Shown here one piece after another: positions 28,689-36,651 of a stretch of 51,941 bases of DNA; position 1 is the stretch's first letter; each line of letters begins with the position of its first letter. A model generated the notes under the pieces. The model worked only from the letters and a program-made list of their open reading frames with translations, had not been told where the DNA came from and searched no databases. The translations under genes were made by a program, and so were the position numbers. The stretch comes from Candidatus Cryptobacteroides intestinipullorum (GTDB taxonomy: Bacteria; Bacteroidota; Bacteroidia; Bacteroidales; UBA932), in contig DVIP01000028.1 of NCBI GenBank assembly GCA_018711225.1, positions 1 through 51,941 on the forward strand, written 5' to 3'.

Positions 28689-30704
28689 TTATTTGTCAAA
28701 AGGCTTCACTACTCCTTTCTTCTCGAATCCGAGTTTGGCAGGAACTTCTCTCACATCATCCTTGGCGTATGTGATGGTCCAGTTTTCCATAGTCATCTGC
28801 TTCCAGAGCTCATCTTCGGTCATAGGAGCGGCATAGCGTATCCTGATAGCCGGCACGAGATCCTCGTTAAGATCGAGATATATGCCGATGATACTCTCGT
28901 TGCGGGAAAGATGGTTGCTGAGATACGGCATATTCCTGAGAATTATCGGTTTCTCATAATCCTGGTCGGCAATCTCGTAAATATACTGAGGCTGGTCCGC
29001 ATACTTCTCCACCCTGCTCTTGAACTCAGCCTTGAAAGGTGTGAAAAGCATCCTTATAAGGTCTTCCGTCGGGATATAGCTTACACTGTCCTCCATGTCC
29101 ACAAACTCGAAGTCCACCTCTGTGTCCTTCGTGCCGCCGCCGTGCACAGGCATTGAAAGGACCTTCATTTCCACCACATTCCTGAACCAGTCCTTGTCCA
29201 GGTTTTCTGAAGGGTCCACATACACGTGGACAATGAGCGGGCAGGCAAATTCGGAAGTCAGGCCGTAAATCTTCTTGCCTGTAAGTCTCATCTGGAGACC
29301 GAGATAGTTCAGGTCCAGTTTGTCATACATCTTTTCCGTCCTGATAGTAAGGACCTTCACACTGTCCGTTACGGCAGGGTCAGGGGTATTGACACGGAAT
29401 TTCGAAGGCACGTATATGTTTTCCTGGATCTGCTCAGGAGTGATTTCATCAGGATTGTATGTGATAATCACATAATGATGGTTCACGAATGTCTTCACAC
29501 CGTATACGCCGCGGATTTTTTCGAGCTTTGCCTTGAAAGCCATGGAGCTGCCATAACATTTCACCGAACGGAGTCCGTCTATCCTGATTTCTGCCAGAGA
29601 CTCAGGGTCAACAAGCTGCGTCACCGTGCCGTCCTCCGACACCTGTTCTATTCCCCACTGTTCGTCAATGGTAGGAAGTTCGAACCTGTTCCCTATCCAG
29701 ATGCCGAGGATGATAAGGATAACCGTCAGCAGTGCCGGGAGATATTTGCCGAAGCCGGATTTCTTTTTCTGGCAGGCCCCTATATGGAGGGCATTCGTAG
29801 GGCATGAGGCCACGCATTCTCCGCACAGGGTGCAGTCCACTGCGTCAAGCCGTCCGCCTGCAAGGTCGTCCACGTCTATGCCGTACGGGCAGTTCTTGTT
29901 ACAGATACCGCAATGCGTACATGAACCGGCGGTCTTGATGACATTCAGAATCTGGTACTTCGGCCTCCTGTTCAGAATTTCAAGCAGATAACCCATCAGG
30001 CAGAACAGTCCGAGAAGCACCCACCACGGAATATCTGCCCCGAGGATATCCAGAATCCACCAGATGCCGAAGAGGACAATGACCCATATCCAGAATTTCA
30101 GGGAATTGGATATGGCTCCGAGCGGACAGAGGTACTTGCACCAGAACATGTTTATGAAGAAACCGCCAAGGACCAGAAGAGCTATGGTCACAATGGACAT
30201 CCAGAGGGTTATTTCACCCTGGAATCCGGTAGCGGCAGCATAATAAGGGTCGAGATTCTTGCAGAAAAGTTCGCTGGCGGTAGCCGTCATATAGAATATC
30301 CAGAACACAAGGGCATATTTGAATATCCTGAGGACCGCATCGGCTGCGGAACCGTTTCTTACCGTTATCCCTTTAAAGCCGATACTATTGCGAAGTTTTA
30401 TCAGGAGATCCTGCACTGTCCCGAGAGGACAGATATAGCCGCAGAAAAGTTTGCTGAACAGCACGACAGCAGCCGCAAGCATGATTCCCATCATTATCTG
30501 GAGAGAACTCATGCTGCACGGCAGGGAGCCGTTAACGAAAAATGTTGTCAGAGCCTCGAGTCCGCCCATCGGGCAGTAAGCCTCCGGGTCGGCAGGTTCC
30601 TTGCTCGGGATTATTCCTGTCAGGAATACCACAAGGGCGACGAGCACTCCCCACTGAAGGAGATATTTCGGCCAGTTCTTGATGATGATTGATCTTTTTG
30701 CCAT
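28689..30704 (-). CDS. NapH-like membrane 4Fe-4S polyferredoxin with long extracytoplasmic C-terminal domain
   Basis: CGYICPLG and CKYLCPLG loops; CTHCGICNKNCP and CTLCGECVASCP clusters; TM near residue 320; then HMA-like IDGLRSVKCYGSSMAFKAKLEKIRGVYGVKTFVNHHYVIITYNPDEITPEQI. Confidence 0.85.
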   Translation of the reverse strand: MAKRSIIIKNWPKYLLQWGVLVALVVFLTGIIPSKEPADPEAYCPMGGLEALTTFFVNGSLPCSMSSLQIMMGIMLAAAVVLFSKLFCGYICPLGTVQDLLIKLRNSIGFKGITVRNGSAADAVLRIFKYALVFWIFYMTATASELFCKNLDPYYAAATGFQGEITLWMSIVTIALLVLGGFFINMFWCKYLCPLGAISNSLKFWIWVIVLFGIWWILDILGADIPWWVLLGLFCLMGYLLEILNRRPKYQILNVIKTAGSCTHCGICNKNCPYGIDVDDLAGGRLDAVDCTLCGECVASCPTNALHIGACQKKKSGFGKYLPALLTVILIILGIWIGNRFELPTIDEQWGIEQVSEDGTVTQLVDPESLAEIRIDGLRSVKCYGSSMAFKAKLEKIRGVYGVKTFVNHHYVIITYNPDEITPEQIQENIYVPSKFRVNTPDPAVTDSVKVLTIRTEKMYDKLDLNYLGLQMRLTGKKIYGLTSEFACPLIVHVYVDPSENLDKDWFRNVVEMKVLSMPVHGGGTKDTEVDFEFVDMEDSVSYIPTEDLIRMLFTPFKAEFKSRVEKYADQPQYIYEIADQDYEKPIILRNMPYLSNHLSRNESIIGIYLDLNEDLVPAIRIRYAAPMTEDELWKQMTMENWTITYAKDDVREVPAKLGFEKKGVVKPFDK

Positions 30705-30773
30705 AGTTCAGATATTAAAATTGTTATCGTTCTTTTCCCGAATTGTCCGCGGACTTGCATCCGGGCTGTTTTT

Positions 30774-33599
30774 CTATTCTTCCCGATATATAGTCACGAA
30801 CTTGTCCCCCTTATCCAGCCCGGACACGAACTTGCGTATGTCATCGGCGGTAATCCCCACGATGACTTCCTCATAATCGTAATCATGGGAGACGCCATAG
30901 CGTACGAAATCGCTGCATTCTCTCTTGCGTGCGGCGAGAGAATTCGCGGCCGCCGCATCTTTCTCCGCCCTGTGCTTGACAAGATATTTCTTCGCCTCGT
31001 CAAGTTCGGATTCATCCGGACCTTCCTCCGCCATCCTTGACATTCCGTCCTCAACATCCTTCACGAGCACGTCCACCATTTCCGGCCTGGTCTGGAAATC
31101 CACGAAGGATTCGAACATGCCGTTGTCGGAATAGTCCACTTCCGTACTGAAACTTACATGATAAGTACCGCCGCGGACCTCCCGGATCTGCTGGAGATAT
31201 CTGCCGGACATTATGTAGTCCAATATCTCGATGATGGCGAGATTCTTCGGATCGAGCCTTGTTTTTCCCTTGAAGCAGTACGAAACCTCTGCCTTGGGAA
31301 CTGTCTCCACATCATACGTGCGGTCAAGCACCACTTTCCCCCTGTATGCCGGTTCCGGAGCCGCCGTCCTTGAAAATTCCACGTCATATTCCCCGTCAAG
31401 CGAAGCCATGTATTTGCAGACGAGCGCCTCCACTTCCTCTTTCGGGAAATCACTGGCAATAAAGGCCGTCATGTGCCTGAAATCGCCGAAATTCCTGTGA
31501 TAGACATCCTTCACGAAATCCATGTCCGTCATCTCCACATCGGAACTGTCAATATCCGCCATCCACGGATGATTGCCGTATCTCAGAGCCCTGGCTTCCT
31601 TCTTGAACATGTCCGAATGGCTCTTTTTCTTGCCGAGGGAGCGGAGCTCGCCCTGTTTCAGCTTTTCCAGGTCGGCCGCCTCGGAGAAATACGGGTCGGA
31701 AAGCATCGCATGGACAAGCCTGAAACCTTTTTCCAGGCTCTTGCCGTCCGCAGTAACCGAAAGACTTGAATTTTTCTGTCCGAAATCCAGAGAAATATCG
31801 GCGCCGGAAAGATCCGGACTGTTGCGCAGGGTCGTGAAATCATATTTTCCGAAACCGGCATAACGCTGCATATAGGCAGAAGCCAGTCTGGCAGCCCGCA
31901 CCTTGTCTGAAGGGACAGCCCGGAGTCCCGTATCGAAATATACGGTCATCGACAGGTGTGTATTGGATTTCACCGGTCCGGACGGGATCCAGCAGACTCT
32001 GGCCCCGTTACTGAGAGTCCATTCCTCGCAATCTGTCCCTTTTACCGGTCTGACCTTGACGACAGTTCCCGGCCGTGGATCAGCCCCGAATTGTATCTTT
32101 TCATAACTGAGATATTCCGGCTGTATGTCTTCCGCCTCTGCTGCGGCGATTATCTCTTTCATCTCCGCCGCATCCGGCAGCCCTGCCTCTTCCTTTTCGT
32201 TCATGCACCAGGAATAGATTTTCCCGCTGTCCCGGAACATCTTCTGTTCATAACCCCTGACATCGTCGTATGAAAGGTTCCCGAGTATGATTTTCTGTTC
32301 TTCCTTCAGGTCATACGGGAATGCTGCGGTAAAACCTCTCAGGAAATTTTCCTTGCATGCGTCAACAATCTGCCGGTTCGTGACATCCGAGGCGAAATCC
32401 TCCATGTTCAGACGGTATTTTTTCATTATCTTGAACTTGGCAGCCTCGAACTCGTCCTCACTGATGCCGTAGCGGAGCATTCTCTGCACCTCTCTCGTAT
32501 AGAAGGCCAGCGCCGCCTCCGCATTGTCCGGGCCCTTCATTGACAGAGTAAAAAGCGATATATAGAAGTCATCGCTGTAAGGGTTGGTCACCAGGACAGC
32601 CGACGACACAGGACTGCCTTTCTTCCTGGCATCTTCCGACATTCTGTCTGCCAGGACGGACGTTATGATTTGTCTTGCATAAAGATCCTTGTAGAATGCG
32701 TCCGTATTTCTGATGTCACGTGCAGGGAACGGCTGCTTGTGAATGACTTTCAGGACATGGTATTTGACCTGCGGATCCAGCATGTTCTCGAACAGAGGTT
32801 CATCCAGGGCAGGTATCGGATATGTTTCCTTAGGGGCGGGATTCTCGCTCGCAGGAATGTCTGAAAACATCTTGCGGACCTTCTGCTCCATCATGTCAGC
32901 ATCGAAATCGCCCACAACGACGATTGCCTGAAGGTCCGGCCTGTACCATTTATGATAAAAGTCAAGTATCTCCTGCGGTTTGAAACCGTTTATGACTTCG
33001 AGTGTCCCGAGCACATTCCTCTGCGTGTGTTTCGCTCCCTTATAGACCAGACTGTTCTGCTTCTCCATCATCCTCATACGCGGTTCGTCCTTTCTGCGCC
33101 ATTCCTCGCTTATGACGCCGCGTTCCGCATCGAGGGCTTCCGGCTCGCAAGAGATGTCGCATGACCAGTCGTGCAGGACCATCAGAACCGAATCCACGAA
33201 GGAGTCACGGACAAGAGGCACTGAAGATATGTTGTAGACAGTCTCTGTCCTGTTGGTATAGGCGTTGACATTATAGCCGAACCTCACCCCGTCCTTCGCC
33301 AGAAATTCAAGGATTCCCTTGTCGGGATAATGGCGGGTGCCGTTGAAAGCCATGTGTTCAAGGAAATGGGCAAGGCCGTTCTGGTTGTCTTCTTCCTGCA
33401 GGGAGCCGACATTGTGTATGATATAGAAATCGGCGCATCCTTCCGGATTCCCGTTATGGCGGATATAATAGGTCATCCCGTTGTCCAGCCGTCCCCTGAT
33501 CAGCTGCGGGTCATCCGGGATAATCTCCTGTGCCCCGGCAGGAACGGTCATCAATACCGTAGAGACCGCCGAGAAAATAAATGTCAAAATCCTTTTCAT
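30774..33599 (-). CDS. M16 family zinc metallopeptidase (pitrilysin/insulinase-like), secreted
   Basis: Signal MKRILTFIFSAVSTVLMTVPAGAQ; inverted zinc motif HFLEH in GLAHFLEHMAFNGTRHYPDKG; ERGVISEEWR. Confidence 0.95.
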   Translation of the reverse strand: MKRILTFIFSAVSTVLMTVPAGAQEIIPDDPQLIRGRLDNGMTYYIRHNGNPEGCADFYIIHNVGSLQEEDNQNGLAHFLEHMAFNGTRHYPDKGILEFLAKDGVRFGYNVNAYTNRTETVYNISSVPLVRDSFVDSVLMVLHDWSCDISCEPEALDAERGVISEEWRRKDEPRMRMMEKQNSLVYKGAKHTQRNVLGTLEVINGFKPQEILDFYHKWYRPDLQAIVVVGDFDADMMEQKVRKMFSDIPASENPAPKETYPIPALDEPLFENMLDPQVKYHVLKVIHKQPFPARDIRNTDAFYKDLYARQIITSVLADRMSEDARKKGSPVSSAVLVTNPYSDDFYISLFTLSMKGPDNAEAALAFYTREVQRMLRYGISEDEFEAAKFKIMKKYRLNMEDFASDVTNRQIVDACKENFLRGFTAAFPYDLKEEQKIILGNLSYDDVRGYEQKMFRDSGKIYSWCMNEKEEAGLPDAAEMKEIIAAAEAEDIQPEYLSYEKIQFGADPRPGTVVKVRPVKGTDCEEWTLSNGARVCWIPSGPVKSNTHLSMTVYFDTGLRAVPSDKVRAARLASAYMQRYAGFGKYDFTTLRNSPDLSGADISLDFGQKNSSLSVTADGKSLEKGFRLVHAMLSDPYFSEAADLEKLKQGELRSLGKKKSHSDMFKKEARALRYGNHPWMADIDSSDVEMTDMDFVKDVYHRNFGDFRHMTAFIASDFPKEEVEALVCKYMASLDGEYDVEFSRTAAPEPAYRGKVVLDRTYDVETVPKAEVSYCFKGKTRLDPKNLAIIEILDYIMSGRYLQQIREVRGGTYHVSFSTEVDYSDNGMFESFVDFQTRPEMVDVLVKDVEDGMSRMAEEGPDESELDEAKKYLVKHRAEKDAAAANSLAARKRECSDFVRYGVSHDYDYEEVIVGITADDIRKFVSGLDKGDKFVTIYREE

Positions 33600-33667
33600 T
33601 GTCACTGTACTCCTTAATACCTTTTCCGGACCGTGCCGGAATGTTCTGTTTCACGTTCTGCTCTACG

Positions 33668-33694
33668 TTCTGCCGGATTTGCAATCCGGCAGAA
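33668..33694. repeat. 27-bp REP-like palindrome
   Basis: TTCTGCCGGATT-TGC-AATCCGGCAGAA, same 12+3+12 geometry as the copy at 24104-24130. Confidence 0.8.
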
Positions 33695-33697
33695 CTG

Positions 33698-35311
33698 TCA
33701 GAATGCGCATCCGACAGATACCGTAAACACATTCCTGTAACCGTCCGCCAGAAATTCAGGTTTTTCCAATGTATGCCTGTATGTGTCGCGGACATCTATA
33801 TATGCCGAAATCTTCTTGAAAAGACGGGTATATCTGAATCCCAGTGTCCCTCCGACTCTCGAAGCCGTATCATATTCGAAATCCCTGTTCAGGTAAGTGT
33901 CGTTTGTCCTGTGGTTGTCTGACGAAGTTGAAGCATAAACTCCGTCTCTGTTCCTGGTCCCGAAACCCGTGAAGAAATCCGCTGCCAGACTTACCGTAAA
34001 TATGTTCCTAGCGACTGTAATGTTTTTCCTGCCATGAAGATTCACTTCAATGTCCGTTATTTCCTGCTCGCGGTAATAAGGATAGTAGGTAGCTCTGAAT
34101 ATCCGATAGGAACCATCCGCCGACACGCCATATTCCCACGAAGGACGATAACCGCTGACACCAAGATACCCGTCATAAGCCAGGCCGCCGTCAAATCCGA
34201 CGGAACGGTATATTTCATTCTGCCCGAAATATTCCACTACTGTATTGCCCCCGGGATTGGTGGTCCTCCTGTATATGTTCTCATTATTGACCAGCCCCGA
34301 ATATCCCGCATCAAGCGATATCCTGTGAATATTATCCTGACTGCGGATATCCAAAATACCGCTGTACCCTACACTGCTGCCTCCAAACTCACAATACACG
34401 GCCTCATTTGAAGATCTTTCACCATAGTGCCCGTCCCGGTACTTGTAAGACAATTCATTGAAAAAACGGACATTGTTTTCTCTGCCGAACACCAGCTGCA
34501 GGGAACCTCCATAGAACGTATTTATCATCGGCCGACCCGGAGAAGTCGTCTTTACATAGCCATAATCACCGTCAAGGCCCTCTACCATTCCCAGGTATCC
34601 GCCGTAATCCACGAAAGTATAATACTGCTGGTCAGTCGTGCCGAAAATACTGCAGTCCAGATTCTCGCTCGTCCTTATGTACTGCAGCCCCAGACCGAAG
34701 GAAAAATTGTCGGCAGGAGCATATCTGACACCTGCCGTCATGTCCAGAGACATCCAGCGGCTTCTGGGTCTTGGGTCCTTGCGCTTAGCATAGTCCCCTG
34801 TTTCATAGGCAAACTGCACCCCCAGAGACCATTTGCTATCCAACGCATACGACATGGCCCCCAAAAGAGAATACAATTCCTTCACCTTGATGCCCGGATT
34901 GTCACTTGTACTTTCAAGGAAATTTATAGGATTATAGGAAGGATCCATAAGATAATGCCCGTTCATATTCTTTCCCTGGAAATAAGAATAAGAAAGTTTT
35001 CCATGGAACGCAATCCTGTCAGAAATCCGGACATAGGATTCTGTCAGGGCGCCTGCCTCAAGGCTGTTGTCCGACCCTTCCACAGGAATCAGACCTCCGT
35101 CATCCTTGTCGAAATAAGCCTCTACAAAAGATGTCCGCGGCACCTGCAAAGTTCCAAGACCTGCGGCATTGTCAGAAATCAGCCACGGATTTGTATTCCT
35201 TATGAACTCGAATTCATACGCACTTCCCGGATTTTCCTGTCCGAAAACACTCAGACAGCCAAAAGCCAGAGAAGAAACTATTGTATATATCCTGTATCTG
35301 CACATAATCAC
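33698..35311 (-). CDS. DUF6850-type outer membrane beta-barrel protein
   Basis: Signal peptide (IYTIVSSLAFGCLSVFGQ), FIRNTNPWLISDNAAGLG, aromatic beta-strand repeats, terminal ...YRNVFTVSVGCAF. Confidence 0.75.
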   Translation of the reverse strand: MIMCRYRIYTIVSSLAFGCLSVFGQENPGSAYEFEFIRNTNPWLISDNAAGLGTLQVPRTSFVEAYFDKDDGGLIPVEGSDNSLEAGALTESYVRISDRIAFHGKLSYSYFQGKNMNGHYLMDPSYNPINFLESTSDNPGIKVKELYSLLGAMSYALDSKWSLGVQFAYETGDYAKRKDPRPRSRWMSLDMTAGVRYAPADNFSFGLGLQYIRTSENLDCSIFGTTDQQYYTFVDYGGYLGMVEGLDGDYGYVKTTSPGRPMINTFYGGSLQLVFGRENNVRFFNELSYKYRDGHYGERSSNEAVYCEFGGSSVGYSGILDIRSQDNIHRISLDAGYSGLVNNENIYRRTTNPGGNTVVEYFGQNEIYRSVGFDGGLAYDGYLGVSGYRPSWEYGVSADGSYRIFRATYYPYYREQEITDIEVNLHGRKNITVARNIFTVSLAADFFTGFGTRNRDGVYASTSSDNHRTNDTYLNRDFEYDTASRVGGTLGFRYTRLFKKISAYIDVRDTYRHTLEKPEFLADGYRNVFTVSVGCAF

Positions 35312-35323
35312 GGACTTTTTAGG

Positions 35324-36631
35324 TTACTTCAATGAAGATATTCTTCTCTGATGGAAATCCGCAGAGGAATTGTTGGTTTTCATATAAACTATATGTGCCC
35401 CGTTGGCTATGGAAGCCTCGGCATCTATGCCTGACGGATCAGTCGTCCCGTAAGTCTGGTCATAGCCGTCCGTTCCTCCGTCATAATCGTAGACCAGTTT
35501 GCCCTCGTTTTCCGGCAGGGCTTCGGTAGCATTCTTGTCCACATTGCGGTACAAAGTATAGCCGCGATCTGCCGTATGGTAAATATACCCTGCATCAATA
35601 TCCGAAGTGAGCCTCTTGTTGTTGCTGGATTCATATCCTCCCCGGAAAACGTCTATACCGTCCAGAACCCATTCCCTGCTCACTTTTACGACAGGGAGGT
35701 TAGTACTTTCCGTCCTGTCATAGTTCGTGTCATCCATCGAATATTCCTCTATCCCGTCGTATTCAAGGATATAGAAAGCCGGACTCGTATTTGAAAGCGG
35801 CCAGGCATTGCCCTGTCCGTACAGATATGTCTGCAGATAATGCGACGGATCTATCCTGTCAGACGGATTCGGATAAAATGTAGTGTTGTATTTTTCTCCG
35901 TAAGCCTCCGGATCATACATCGCATAATATGACGCATCACTGAGATCTACGGAATTTGTATAAGTCTCCGAATGATTGATAGCCCCGTTGATAGCCACCA
36001 CTATCTGCGAATACGCAGGCAGTGAAACCTCTGTATTGAACCACCATATATTCCATCCGGCCGGAATCCAGCCTTCGGCATCATAGAGCAGGCTGCCATC
36101 CCGCAACCATCTGTTTCCGGCATTGCTGTTTGCCGGAGTGCAGAACGCAAAGGCCACGTCGCTGATATCCATATCCTCCGCGGAATTATTGTACAATATC
36201 ACATATTTGTCATAATTGTATGTACCGCTTCCGTCGTTATTCTGGCAGCCGCCAATATAAAGTTCCTTTATTACAAGATTACTGGCAAAAGTCCTGGTCA
36301 ATTCCATTTCCATACGGTTGTCCCCTCCGTCAGAAACAACGAACTGGGTATTCAGCCCGTAAATATAATCACTGTCCTTGAACGAAACCGTCGCATTGTA
36401 CAGTCCCGGCATAAGGGAAAACTCAGCGATCCCGGCCTCGGTATCTGCCTGGTAAGACACCGAATTGTTCTGAGTGGAGACAGTCAGCGTAACACCATCC
36501 ACCGCATATACTTCGCCGCCGCTTGTTAACACAAGACTGACATCGACGGATGTAATGCCTGGAGTAATCTCACATGCGGGGAAAACAAGTGAAACTGCGG
36601 CAAGGCATGAATATATGAGAAACTTTTTCAT
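35324..36631 (-). CDS. DUF4876 domain-containing lipoprotein
   Basis: Lipobox MKKFLIYSCLAAVSLVFPAC; NLVIKELYIGGCQNNDGSGTYNYDKYVILYNNSAEDMDISDVAFAF...WNIWWFNTEVSLPAYSQIVVAINGAINHS. Confidence 0.8.
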   Translation of the reverse strand: MKKFLIYSCLAAVSLVFPACEITPGITSVDVSLVLTSGGEVYAVDGVTLTVSTQNNSVSYQADTEAGIAEFSLMPGLYNATVSFKDSDYIYGLNTQFVVSDGGDNRMEMELTRTFASNLVIKELYIGGCQNNDGSGTYNYDKYVILYNNSAEDMDISDVAFAFCTPANSNAGNRWLRDGSLLYDAEGWIPAGWNIWWFNTEVSLPAYSQIVVAINGAINHSETYTNSVDLSDASYYAMYDPEAYGEKYNTTFYPNPSDRIDPSHYLQTYLYGQGNAWPLSNTSPAFYILEYDGIEEYSMDDTNYDRTESTNLPVVKVSREWVLDGIDVFRGGYESSNNKRLTSDIDAGYIYHTADRGYTLYRNVDKNATEALPENEGKLVYDYDGGTDGYDQTYGTTDPSGIDAEASIANGAHIVYMKTNNSSADFHQRRISSLK

Positions 36632-36651
36632 TTGTCTATATGTCATTTCGT

